Source: Agelaius tricolor
Taxonomy: Eukaryota; Chordata; Aves; Passeriformes; Icteridae
Assembly: GCA_023055355.1 (NCBI GenBank)
Contig: JALJCS010000010.1
Span: 26,179,001 to 26,243,000, forward strand
Reading direction: 5' to 3'
DNA: 64,000 nucleotides
The notes below the pieces were generated by a model. It was not told the DNA's origin, searched no databases, and worked only from the letters and a program-made list of their open reading frames with translations. Positions within the stretch are counted from its first letter, which is position 1. Each line of letters begins with the position of its first letter. The translations under genes and the position numbers were made by a program. Positions 10,541-23,090 of the stretch are shown here, piece by piece.

Positions 10541-13500
10541 GCTTGGTAGTTGACTGATGTCATGGGTCTTGCTGAAAGCATTTCCCTACATCCCACCCAG
10601 GAGAGTTTCTCAGGATCCTTCCCGGTGTTTCCGCTCCCTGGAGGGCTCGGCAGAGCGGTGGCGCGTGGGCTCTTGCTGTCACCCAGGTACTGTCTGCTCA
10701 TCTGCCGAGGCAGGAGTACAAAGGAGGAGGCTGGCCAGGTTTCTGAGAGCGTGGTTGAGCACAGAGCAATCAGCAGCAGAAGGGTGTAATAAGCTGGTGA
10801 GCTGCTGCAGCTGTGACAAGCAGAGCTCCCAGCTTGTGTCTGCAAAGCAGGAGGGTTTCCTGTGTGCTTTGGGCACCAAAAGGGCGCAGAGCAGGGAGAA
10901 GTGGATGCACTAACAGCTCAGCCATCTCCATCCTTTGGTAGCCCACTGTCCCCAGCCCCACATCTCGGGTGAAGGCTCATTATCTGGGTAACAGCAACCT
11001 CTGAACATGACTGAGAGCCTTAAGGAAAAGCAGAGATTTCCTGAAAGGTCTTTCAGAGAAGGAATTTCACTGTAAATAGATCTAAAGAAAGGACAGCTTT
11101 ACAATTAGATTCCACCAAATTGAGGCCAGCAGCATTAATGAAAGAGGAAAGCTCAGAGAAGAGGACACTGGCCTTCCCAAGGACACCACAGGTCACCTAG
11201 TGCCAGAGATACTACATGTCGAGGTACATGGTTTTTCTTTTTCTTCAGTTTTTTCTTTTCTTCAGCCTTCAGAAAAAGGGTTGAAATGTGTTGAAGTGTC
11301 TCTGGGAGCTGAAAGAGTTCACATCCTGGTTTCAGGAGGTCACAAATGCTGGTTTGTGGACACTGGAATTTGTATTGGTTTGGGAATAAAATTAACCGAA
11401 ATATCTAATTTTTGAGTGATGTAAACATTTTGTATTTACGCAAAAAGTTTTGATTTAAAAGAAAAGTTTCCATTCTCCTTTTCCTCTGGAATGGAAATTT
11501 CAAATGAAACATCAACAGTTCTTCTATATTTTGTTACAGAAAAATATCTTTCTTTTTATGCCATTCCCTGGTGTAGTTTGAAACCAACGGAGTTCAAAAA
11601 AGAGAAATCTGCTATTAGAAAAACATGGCATTCCTTGACTATTTCTCCACTCTTGTCTCAAATGAGGAAGAGAAAGAGTGTGTTATCAGGGTGAATCTGT
11701 CCTCTTTCTTTCTCCTTGTTCTGTACAGTTTCCAGCCCTGTGCCCTGGGGTGTGGGTTTGGAGTGTCTGTACCACTATCAGCAGTGACTGGCATTGCCAT
11801 GTGCTGTGGCTTATTGGCCAGTATACATTTAAAATTAAAGAAGTACCCCAAAATCCTTGCATAAAGCAGTGAAATTGAATTACAGGACACAACAGGTTGT
11901 CTCTTCAAATCCATGCAGTGGCTTTAGGTGGTTGCAGGACAAATCTACTTGATAGGAAAAGGATCACTCAGTGGCTGCTCTGGGCATCCCATCTAGAGTG
12001 TTTGACTTGCTCTGCCAGGAGATCTTCTGGTAAGAACAATTAGCCTTGTTTTTGGAGTCATTAACCCTAAATGTAATGTCATGAAAGTTTACCATTAGAA
12101 TTTGATTTGGGGAATTGACTCTGAGACATGGATGCTGCAAAGAGCAGCACTGTGGGTGATCAGGCCTTGGTGATTGCACTACAGCTGTGTTAATTGCCTT
12201 GTTGTGGGAGCTGAAATTTCCATCACTTGTACTAGAATCACCTGATTGAAACCAACTGAACTGGAGGGTGGGTGCACAGCTAATCCTGTGTATGACCCTT
12301 GCAACAAATTAGTCTGTCTTGAAGTTGCAGGAGTTTTAGTACAGAAGTGTGCTCACAGTAAGTCCAGTAGCAGGCAGACTCACAGAGCTCAGCTATGACA
12401 GAGAAAGGAATGTTATTTTAAGACTCTGGATACCAATTCCTTGATACTTTCCTTTCCTAGGAAGTCTGTCAATTAGATTTAGAAATCCAGAGTGTATTGT
12501 TTATCACTGTATTGAAGCGCCTGACATCAACTGAGCTCCGTCTGTCTCCTGGCTCTCTTCATTATAATTCATTTTTTCACCATATTTTGGACTGAAATAC
12601 CTGATGAGGATTATTTCAGCTCCTCTGGAAACTCACTTATGGTCTCAGCAGAGTCTACAGCATCAAGATTGATCAGCTTATGATCTGCAGGGTCAGATGA
12701 AGTGATGCATTCACTTGAACTGCAGTAGACATCTGAACAGGGGCCAGAGACACCGTGTGCTGCTCCTGTTTCTGTTGCTGCTGTGCTGCAGGATGTTAGA
12801 CAAGGTTCTTGGGAACCTTTACATGTGTGGACATTTGCTTGTGTCTCTGGCTAATCCTTGTGAATTCATGCTTATGAAGAGTCTGTGAAAGGAAGCAGAG
12901 GGTTTGAAACCCTTAAATGTGGATCTCTGCAGGCAGGTAAGGATTGTGGTGGAAAGGCTGATAGAACTGGAGAGATGCAGCTTGAAAACAGAGCTTGATA
13001 AAATCATTATCTGCTGTATACAAGTCTGCATTAACGGAAACTAATAATTTCCTGTCCTTGACAGGACTACACATAGCTGGAATTTCAGTTTATTGTGTAT
13101 TAACAGAGATGGCTGTGGCTCAGGACACAGAGATTTTTGAGGTTGGTAAAGCCTATACGCAGGATTCACATCACTAACACTTTGGGATGGCCAATTTCTT
13201 GGCTTACCTGTGGGCAGTAGGGGCCACTATAGGCAGAAATATTTGGGGCCACCACTAAGAAGTGTTCAGGCAGCTGCCAGAACAGGGATCCTGTCACTGG
13301 AATCTCTTTCCTCTTGGTTGCAGGCTTGACTGGCAAAGTGGTCATCAGAAGGCCACTGACTGTGCTGCCTGCCTGCATGCAGGTTTTCTGAGCTTTCTTT
13401 AAGGTTTTCTTTTAATGTGGTATGCATCACAATGCTGTGTGCCATCACTGCAATGTCCCCTGGATGATTTGTGGAGCAAGAATTATGTGATCTTACTTCT

Positions 13501-15628
13501 GGGAATAAACTCTGAATTTAGCCATGGGTTCTTATTGGATAGAAGAAGGGGAAATGGGAAGAACTGGCAAAGAAGCCACTGACAGGAAAGGCCATCAACA
13601 AAGGATTTTGTAGGAGAAATGCAAGGCATATATGGCTAAATATTTGTTCTCAGTGTACTCTGTGCCCTGAAGAGCATGTGTTTTTCTAACTCTTTTTTTC
13701 CAGAGCACTAATAACCAGACCATCTGTTTGCCTCTCTAAATCAGAGCAAAGCTCATGAAAACCCAACTTGAAAAACAGTAAGAAATTATCAGCTGTTTGT
13801 TTTAGCATTTAATAACTGTAATTAGCAAGCCTAATGACATGTTTGATTATTTCATCACTGTTCTTCAAGTCCAGGGGGAGGCAGGAGATGGGACTTATTG
13901 ATTAGAGCAATTGAGACTCCTGGCTTCCTTCTAGTTTTTATTGTATTTTTAAACAATGTGCTGAGTAGCTCTCTGAAGACTGTGCATGTACAATTGGTGT
14001 GGAGATCATGGCTGACTTGGGGCAGGATTTGGCTCCCTGAGTGGATTAGTAACAAGCAGAATCTCAAGCACTGTGAAGCTCCAACACAGTGGATCAAGTG
14101 TGAAAAACCTCATTTCTTCTCCTGGTTCTTCAAGTGACTCACTGTGGTATCTGGGCTGAACTTCTTCCCCTCTTAGTACTTTAATATTCCCTTCAGTAAA
14201 AAGATAATAATAAAGAAAATGAATGGTATAGACAGCCTCTCTGCAGAGGCAATGCCAGAAGGTTTTCTTCTTTTTTATTGTGTGTTGCTACTTCTTAGCA
14301 AGCTCCATTAGAGGAGATGAGCATCCTTATGTAGGCATGTTCGATGGTGGCAATATCCCCTTCAGTATTCCTAGAAAAGCAGAGATTTTGAGTTACAAAA
14401 TGTAACAAAACCTCTGCTCAGTATTTAAGAGAGTAAACCACAGTTACTGAACTCTGTAAGTCTAATGGTGAATTAAACATACAGTGTTTAATTAGTGTTT
14501 AATGGTTTGTTTTAGAAGAAATCTGATGTTTCTTTATACAGGCTCATGGTAATATTGTAAATTATGTAGGCATTCATAAAAATTAGTGATTTCTCAGTAA
14601 CTAGGATTGCATGGACTTGAAGGAAGCAATTGAGGGATTCTAATATGTATGATGTATTTGTAATAACTTCACTCTATTGCTCAAAGCCTAGAGCTGCACT
14701 TTTATCACAAATGAGAAACATTTGTTTCTAAACTTAGCATGTCTTGATATTTTACCCAAGTCTCCTTGTTTCTGTGTGCTGTAAGACTAGAAGGAATCAG
14801 TCTGGGTGCTTATTTATCCTTCCATCATCCAGAAACGTCCAACTGGGTCAGCGTGTAACCTTCCTCCTCCAATGAGAATTAACCCATTTTCTCTGGCCTG
14901 TCCTGGTAACTTCTGACCCTGTGCCTGAGCCTTATTTATCCTGCTCCCCTGAGGACAGTTTAGATGAACTGTTGAGACATAGTTTTTATCCTGAAGCAAA
15001 GACAGGACAGGAATGTTCTAGATCCTGTTTTTTTTTTCTGTAGCTGAAATCATTGGGTTGCTGTTACTGAAAGGATCAAGAATTTTCTGACTTAATGTTT
15101 TCAGCCTACCAGAATTTGCACAGGTTTCTATTTATTTATTTTGTAGAGCTCACTTTGGTGGAATGGTAGGTGTTAAAGGAGTCCCTGACCAGAAACACAA
15201 TTTTTGGTTTACGAAGCCAAGGTGAATGAGCAGCATCTGAGTGATTAGTGCTGCTGGGCTGTGGGAAGCTCATGGCCCTTTCCAGGTGTTTCATATCCTC
15301 AGAGAGGATTATAAATGTAGGCTTGGATGTCTTCTGATCTCAAATCTTAGTGCTTTTCCACATTGTACAAATATTTAAGTGATTGTGAATGAAGGAGAGG
15401 GAGCCTGAATGAGTAGCGGGTAGTGTGTTCTTCTGGGACACAGTTCAAGTTGAGGTCTCTGCTTCAGCAAATATCTGGAAGCTTTTGAAAACCTTGGTTA
15501 CATCTAGATATGATGGGAAATATTTCAAAACCTTGAAAAGCCTCTTGTGTTGAAAAAGAATTTCCCTCCAGCTTTAGTTGCTTGTATTGCTTGCCATTCT
15601 ATAGGCTGGCTTGCTTTTCTGTTGGACA

Positions 15629-15646
15629 TATATCATGCATGATATA
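15629..15646. repeat. Perfect 18-bp palindrome
   Basis: TATATCATGCATGATATA reads the same on both strands. A palindrome this long is expected roughly once per few windows of this size in AT-rich DNA, so it may be chance. No transposon ends or gene are associated. Confidence 0.8.
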
Positions 15647-17386
15647 ATGGTTTGGCATTGATGTGGTGTGTGAAACAATCTCAACAAAGGGAAAATGTAC
15701 TTAAAATGAGGAAGCTTTTTTTCATAAAGGTCCGAACATTTAGAAGAGTTTATTTCCTTGTAAATAGAATCCTTTTTTACATTATGTCCCCACTTTCATG
15801 CTATGTGGCAGAGGCATGGATCTGCCAAGGTGACACTGAATTCCAGTGGACATTCCTCATTTTCATGGTGTAAAGCCAAAGGCAAATAGAAAGGAAGAAA
15901 GGACAGAGATTTTGGTGGAGATTAGGCAGGACAGTTTTTGTACTCCATATGTACCCCTGTCTGCATGAGGGCTCAAAATAAAGATGACATCTGTTGTTTG
16001 CCTCTCCATTTGTATCTCTGGACAAATCAGACACAACCTGGCTCCATTGGAGACTTGCACGATGTAACCCTTCAGGTGCACTGCATCCTCTGAAAACCAT
16101 GGGTGCCAGTGGCATCTCTATTTGTATAGATGAAGTTTGTGTAAGAGACTCTGTCTTGTACAGGCAGCAGTGCTGTAGAAAACTCTTTAGACAGATCTTA
16201 GCAATTAAAAATTATCTATATTTTAAGTAAAAGTATATATAGTAACAGGAATGTGCCAGTAGCACAGACTGCAGGTGTCCCGAGTTCTTAATGAGAGATC
16301 ACAGTGTGGATCAGTGCCAGAGATGTTCATGTCCTTGTGTAGCTTTTTCTTCTTGTTGGCCAAGTAAATTAGCTCAGAAAGCACATGAGTTTCCTTTCTC
16401 AGAAGTGATATTTCTGTTAAAGGGATTATTCTTTCCATTGAGAAATGCAAACTCATGTGCATTTTTGCAGCTTGTTTGTGAGGTCCTTGCAGTTCTGTAC
16501 TAGCTTTATGAGGTGTAGTTTAGCTGTAACTTTTCCCTAGATAACAGTGCAAACATGTATCAAACAACACAATTCCTGGAAGAAATCCTGAGATAATATG
16601 TAAAGAAAGAACTAAACATTGAATGAGGTATTAGATTTCAGTTTCACTCTTCTTAAACTTTGTTTACAGGAGAGAATAAAATAAGGTAAAATAAGGTGCT
16701 GCAGAATAGATTATATTTGCCCCTGTGTTTGTGGTTGTACAGTTCAGGGTAGAGTTATTATTTTAAGGCTAATCCTTTAAATAATTGTTGTAAAAGACAA
16801 AGGGCCAGACACTGACAGTTTAAAATAAGTGATTTTTTGAGACAGGAAAGCTACAGGAACGCACAAGCCCCCCTCCCCCCCAACAAATATTCTGATTGCC
16901 AGCAACAGTTTATAAATGAAAAGCTTAGAAGACATGAACTTCTTATCAAAATTTTAATTCAAATGAAGTACCTTATAGATTAGAACATTGTGCTGCATAA
17001 ACATTACTGGGATACATCGCTTCAAACTGGCAGGATGTAGTACACTATCTTGGAATGAACAGTGCAACAGACTCAGCAACAGTGAAAAATGCTTTCACTT
17101 TCTTGGTGCTGACCAGTTTAAAACTATCCCCACAGTAGGATTTCACTAGCATCTCCTGCTTGGAGTGGCAGATAAATTAGATTTGATGGGATTAGGTGAA
17201 AGAAGTGCTAGTAGCAATTTTCCTGGTAAATGCAAGCTTGTCTTCCTCAATTAGGCAAGTCTGAAATCTACAACGGGTGTGCACACTCTTAAATGTGCTG
17301 TAATTTATATTTATCAATTCAGTGCACGTAGTTTTTTTGATGTGTGCTTCCTGTCTGATTTTCTAACAATCCTTTATTTTCCACAG

Positions 17387-17501
17387 GTGGCCGTGATAAA
17401 CGAGGTGGTCCGGTCTTGACCTTCCCAGCCCGCAGCAATCATGACAGAATAAGGCAGGAAGACCTTCGTAAACTTGTGACTTATTTGGCCAGCGTGCCAA
17501 G
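17387..17501 (+). CDS. KALRN: KALRN internal coding exon (probably coding exon 3), start of SEC14 domain
   Basis: This 115-nt exon begins with GT, completing a glycine with the last base of the previous exon. It encodes 37 residues running from GRDKRGGPVLTFPARSNHDR to the end VTYLASVP, and leaves AG to start a serine. The GGRDKRGGP..TFP motif is the hallmark entry to the kalirin/TRIO SEC14 (CRAL-TRIO) domain, a lipid-binding module that influences membrane targeting. The segment RKLVTYLASVP matches kalirin rather than TRIO, which has a different sequence at this place. Acceptor CCACAG and donor AAG|GTAAAG are good. Phase is 1-2, so skipping this exon alone would break the frame. Confidence 0.97.
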
Positions 17502-19544
17502 GTAAAGCTAGAAAGAAAACACTTCAAAGCTTAGGGTGGATGGGTGGGTGGGGAACTTGTTCTTGGCAGTTGCTGATTTCCAAGTATTAACATTTAGTAC
17601 CTTGAGTTCTTGGGGCCGAGGAACAAAAGTGTTCCCTTCCTCCTCCTGTGTGCACTCCGGTGGTTTTTGTGGCACACGAGGCAATGCAGGAGCCCCCAGC
17701 ATGGAGGCAGTGGAGCAAACCTGGGCTTCAGGCTCCTCACAGCCTCAAGGAGCAGCTCTCATTCTCCATGTTTCTGTGCAACTCTTTTAAAGGAGTGCAA
17801 AGGCAGGAATGCTTAGAGGTCTGCAGTTAAATATAGCAAGCTGGAGAGAGCCTGCTGTCTGTTGTTGCTTTTTAATACCTTGTGGGAGGTTTGGGAGAGC
17901 TGGGGTAGGGGGCTGTAGTTACTGGGGAGGAGAGAATGCCTGTACAAGAAGGCAGATCTTCCTGCTCCAGTACTTTCTGGAGATTTCTCCAGGCTGGGGA
18001 GGGAACATGGGTGGACCAAAGAGGGAGCTTTCAAAGAAAGGCATTTCAAATTGTTCTGAATGTAAACCACCACCTTTCCCTGCATTAGTCTCCGTGGCTC
18101 TCTTCCAACAAGCAAGTCCCCATCCTTTTCCCAGGGATACTGGAGGAAAGGTGTGTTGCCAGAGCATATTTATTTTTTCAAGCCTTGGGAGATCATTTAT
18201 AGGGCTCAGTGCCCAGAGAGGTGTTTCTGATCTAGTCTCAGAGAGTGAGCCTACATATGCCCTCATCCAGCTTGCTTTTCCTATTTTTAAGCTTGTCAAA
18301 TATCCTTGCCCAAAACCCTCAGCTTTTGAGGTGAGTGTTACCCCAGGGCAGGTGAGGGACTGAGAAGGAATGCTCAGGGTTGCAGGAACAAGGTTGCAGG
18401 AAATCCTGTGCCACCCAGGAGCTCCTTCTCTTTTAAACCCCTGGAGCATGAGCTATTTACAATGTTGATGTTTTGGCAAAGAGTGTGAAGTTAAGACATG
18501 AAGGGCAGAGGGGTTGGCTGCATCTGGAGGTCAGGAGGTAAGGGTCTTGGAAATGCACTCTGTTCCTTAAACATGCAATGTGCAGAGGACAAGGGTTGTG
18601 TTTGGTATGGAAGAGGGCTAAGGAGGCTTAATCATTTGGACGCAGAGTGAGTAGCAAATGCAGCCATGTGCACCAGATCTGCCAGTGCTTGTTTCCTGGA
18701 CATCATAAGTCCTCTGGTGATGCACTTTTTGCTCTGTTGAACTTTTGGTCACCAAGGTTTTACTAATAAGTGAGTCTGTTTGCTTTTCTCCCCACCTCCT
18801 CTCATTTCATCTTCTAGCCAGCTCCATTTTCACCCATGTTGTGTGAGAGATTACAGACATGCTGTGGGGCTGGGGGAGCAGTAGGTCACTCCCTGGGAGT
18901 GTGTGTCCCAGAGCTTAGCATTTCCCCCTCAGCTGCTGCAGTAATGAAAGTGGTGCCCTACATCTTAACATTTTTTGCATGGTTGCAAGTATGGAGAGAT
19001 GACATTGCTCTGGGTTCCAAGCAATTGCGGAGCAAAAATGACCTTCTAACGTGTCAACCTTTTCTGTTAATTGCTCTTCCCTCATGGAGGTGGCAGTAAT
19101 AGAAAGATGCATCCTTTGTGTTCCCCACTGTCACACAACTGAATCAATTAGCTCAGTCTTTGATGCTGCTTTTAGTTGCCTCACTCTATCAGTGCAGCAG
19201 TGATTTTTCTGTGATGATGCAGAACCTGGGGTCAGAGCTACGTGAAGGAACCAATACAAGACCTGGCTGCCTGTGTCCCTAGAAACACTAAAAACCATTC
19301 TCCTCCTGGTGGTCACTACAAAGCCTTGTTCTGTCCTGGTGTGTGAAGCCTTTGGTGGGTGTCTCTCTAGTTACACCAGAGAACATCCTTTCCTCTGTGC
19401 AATCTCTTGTCATGAAAATGTGCCCAGCAGTGAGGGACTGGCTATGCCTGGAGCACTTTCACTGGCTTCCCAAGGGTCCTTGCAGATTGGACCTCTGGAG
19501 GTATTAACCTGGAGCACTGTCTCCTTCTTGGGATGATTGCACAT

Positions 19545-19790
19545 CGAGAGGTGTGGAACAGAAAGCAAGAGTGATCAGAGGTCTTGAAAATGTGGCCTGT
19601 CAAGGAAGGATTAAAAGGGTAGAGGTTGCTCAGTCTAGAGAGTGAAAAGCACATGCAAGCATGTTGTGATGCTGCAAAAGAGAGGGCTTGTAGGGCAAAG
19701 ACAAACAAATGTGTAACACCAAAGCAGTAAAGATTAGGCTAGATATGAGGAAAATGGATTCCCATTAGCAGTATAAGACACGCAATTTTT
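19545..19790 (+). mobile_element. Degraded CR1 LINE fragment
   Basis: The segment follows the old CR1 3' coding region in order. There is a 'gatcagaggtcttgaaaatgt' type stretch, then 'ggaaggattaaaag..agaggttgctcagtctagagag', then a gap, then 'gattaggctagatatgaggaaaa' near 19730-19755. These correspond to the reverse-transcriptase C-terminal region of CR1 elements. It is heavily mutated and has no open frame. Ends are approximate, and similarity may continue weakly to about 19905. Confidence 0.6.
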
Positions 19791-20870
19791 TTTCTTAAAT
19801 CCTTTTGTTGCTGTATAGACAAGCCTCTGGCATTGATATAAATGTTATGGAGAGGGTATGGCAGATCAGGAGGCTATTTCTCCCAGTTCTTCCTAGTCCT
19901 GTTTTGTCTGGTGCAACAGCTGTGAACTTGCTGCTCTAGGAGGGAAATGTGACCACAAACTTCATGGGTTTGGCACGTGGGATTGTATAACCTGTGTGGT
20001 GTAAGGAAACACTGAAAACTCATTTTCCCTAAACATTTTGTTCACTTCAACAAGGGCAAGCAGCAGAGCTTTCAAACTTATTTATGTTTTGGAAACAAAT
20101 ATATGGAAGGAACAGTTGGAATTCCTATCACTGGCTCTCAGTTCATGTTTATTCCAAGATGAGTGCTGTAGCTATTAACTACATCAGCCATCCACCAAAA
20201 TAAACAATTTCATTAGCAGAAACTCTGAACAGGATGTCAGAAGAAACTACTTGAATGTTGAGTGCTAAAAGGCAAAGAGTTTTCTGTGCTAGCTGAAAAA
20301 GTAGAAATTCTTTAGGAAAAAGATACTGTAATTTATCATATTGACACCAGGATGGTAATTCTTTCTTTATTCCTGGTGCATTGGTTTCTGAGTGAGACAG
20401 ATTGCTCTCCACATTGATACTATCCGTCACTTAACCCTTGTTTTATATCTTAATGGAGGGGGCAGAGGTGGCGCAGTGCTGGGAGCTTGGAGCAGGTATG
20501 AGATTGGTGATGAAATGTGATGATAGATTAGGGTAAGTGAAACCAGGGTCTTGCTAGCAGTTTTCAAAATTTCTGATTCAGCTTTCTGCAGTTCCTTCTT
20601 CAAAACCAGAATAATAATGTGGGCTTTCTGAAAGCAGCTATGTGTGCTTGAGTTAGAGCAGAATAGTGAGGGCTTTCATGCAGCTGGGAGCTACAGTCAG
20701 GCAGGTGCCTGCAGGCAGTGGGGTTTCCTGTGTGGTTGAGGATTATTGCCTGGGGGTGAAGATCTAGGAACACAGCTTGTTCCTATCCCGAAATGGTAAC
20801 CTTTCAGTCCACACTGCCTGGGGTAATTTAAGGCTCCTGAAAGGTTCAAAAGCCTGATCCTGCAGTTTTG

Positions 20871-20888
20871 AGGAGGAGGAGGAGGAGG
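20871..20888. repeat. (AGG)6 microsatellite
   Basis: Six perfect AGG units lie in the long kalirin intron. No element is associated with them. Confidence 0.9.
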
Positions 20889-22744
20889 TGGTTGTGAGTG
20901 GGTATCTGACACTGCGAACTAATGCGGCCCTGGTTCGGTGTCCTATGTTGGCTCTTTCAGGCACATCACAAGGTCCTTTTCTCTAAGCAGTTCCACTGTA
21001 ATTAGTTACTGAGGAACGAAGACACTATTCATTACATGTAAAGATAATTCCATGGATGCCAAGTTGCCACCACTCTGCCATTTTCTGCTTGGTTTACATT
21101 TGCACTAATGCTTTCTGGGTAGGCGAAGCTGTATTTCTTGTGACTCAGGATATCTTCTATTTACATGCAAATTTAAATGGATGCAATGTTTAGAAATTTG
21201 GAGGGTGTGACTGAATCTAGGATAAAATGGTGTTTATGATCAGGGGAGCTGAGGGAGAATTTTCTGGCCTTGCTGAAGATTTTATATTTTAACACCAGTG
21301 CAGTGCCATCTATTCCAGTAAACTGAGCTTTGATTTATGTGTGTGTAAATGAAACTAGCACCAGGCCAATCTCCTCTGCGAGCCTTTGGAATTAGGAATT
21401 AAGTTATGCGTAGGCTATAGGAGGATAAAAAGGAGACAGAATATTATTAGGCTGAGTTATCTCCTCGCATGGCGAAGCAATACGATGAAGGAAATGTTCT
21501 CTGTCAGCTATAGTGAACCTTCCGGCTGAACACATCAATCTGTTCTGGAGCCAAGATAAGCAATCTTCTGTGCTCTCTGCAGAGGGGAAACCTGAGATGC
21601 CTCAGGGGCCTGTGTTTTTAAAGACATCTACTTTTTATTTGTGCTCTGTTCAAAAAGCTGCTCAAATGTTTCCCTGTTCTGGGGGACATCCAGGGCATAA
21701 CAGCAGCAAAGTGTTTCCAAGGGCCAGCCCTGTGTGTTTGAGCAGCTCCTCAGAGCTGCCCAAGCTGGATGAGAGGTGCTAGGAGCAGCAAAACAATTGA
21801 AGTGCTCTTAATAATTAGTTTAATGACGGGGGCTTTGTAAAATTAGAAGAATAATACAGGGGATGGCAGAATGTAGCAATACTCACCCACTCTTGGATTT
21901 ATTTTAAGCCCTTCTCTGGTGACCTGTGGTACTCTGTGTATATTAGCTCCTCTGGCTGGGAGTAGTGTGAAACTCATTTTGTTGATTGATAGGAATTAAA
22001 CCCTAGAGCTCTGATTTCTGTTATGTGATCTTAGCACAGAAGGAGCTTTTGAGGACTTTTTTTTTTTTCCTGGAGGCTATTGTAGCTCTATAAAAATAGC
22101 TATCTATTTAAAAAATAACACCAGGGACATCATACCAATTTTAGTAACTAAATATCTGGTGCCATCGATAAGATAATTATTCCACCATACACTTGTTTCA
22201 AAATACAGCAGTAAAAAAATGCAGTGAACCTAATGAGCCTAATGGAGATGTAATATTTTCTTCAGATATAATTTAATAATTTAACAAATAATGGTAAGGT
22301 GTTTTGGAGAAAGGAGTTCATTAGAAGTAAATAACTGACATGAGTGCTGGTGAATTTGAGAGTGTTTTGCTGCTCTGTAGTCAGCTCAAATCCAGCCTCT
22401 ACCATATGTGGTATTTGTGTGTTATGTTTTTATCATTCTGTTAGGAACTGGGGGACTTCTGTTGAAATATTGGTGCTCTTACTTTGTCCTACTGAAAGGC
22501 TTCAGAGCTCACTGCTGTGTGTTGCTTCCTGTGTCCTCCTACTGACCACCTCAGGGCAAAGTTACACGTTCACTGCTTGTTGGAAATCAGCACTTCAGAA
22601 GAGGATCTCTGATCTCCTTCCAGCTGTGTTCATAACCTGTTGAGGCATTTTATTCCTGGGTGAGTGGACAGTGGCTATAATTGATGTTGAAACTCTGCAG
22701 CAAGTGTCTACAGCTGCAATCTTGGAAACTCCCATTTACCAGAA

Positions 22745-23090
22745 GCTGCTAGAAAATGTGGGCTTCCTAGAAGTGCAGAGAGAGTGACAGGAGCTGTCAG
22801 AGCCTGGAGAGCAGGAGTTATGAGAAAAGACTGAAGGTGTTGGGGATGCTTATGTTAGAGAAGGAAAGTAGAGTGATCTGTTAAAATACACTCTGCAAGC
22901 CTGAGCTAAAGTAAACAATTTAGTCTCAGTGTACATGGAAAATGGGACAAAAAGAAGATGATTAAAATCACAGATTGAAGAACTGGAACAGGTTTCTGTA
23001 TCCTCCCCATCTTGGAGACCCTGTTAGGTGTGTCAGGAGAGACCCAGCTCCTGTCACTCCTGTCTTGCCACAGAGGCGTGAAAACAAAAG
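22745..23090 (+). mobile_element. Degraded CR1 LINE fragment
   Basis: Near 22795-22880 the sequence parallels the CR1 stretch that encodes the '[15 protein letters not shown]' type motif ('gttatgagaaaagactgaaggtgttgggg'). Near 22975-23085 it parallels the downstream part ('actggaacaggttt..ccccatcttggaga..', then 'cctgtcttgccacagagg'). The order is correct for a + strand copy, but the middle is deleted or scrambled. Boundaries are approximate. It is non-functional. Confidence 0.55.

Larger units (their letters stand above)
7113..17386 (+). other. KALRN: KALRN intron, 10.3 kb
   Basis: The intron runs from donor GTGAGC at 7113 to acceptor TTTTCCACAG ending at 17386. It holds no second gene that I can recognise. 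Notable points are a TATA-like box with a CpG-richer block and an in-phase splice-donor-like site at about 10506-10690, and an 18-bp perfect palindrome at 15629-15646. Long open frames within it, such as 10557-10913, show no known domain. The rest is ordinary AT-rich avian intron with short mononucleotide runs. Confidence 0.85.

Noticed and set aside
17809..18363. 184-codon open frame on the + strand
   Set aside because: It has no recognisable domain and odd low-complexity composition, lies in the intron just after a KALRN exon, and has no splice or promoter support. A chance frame.
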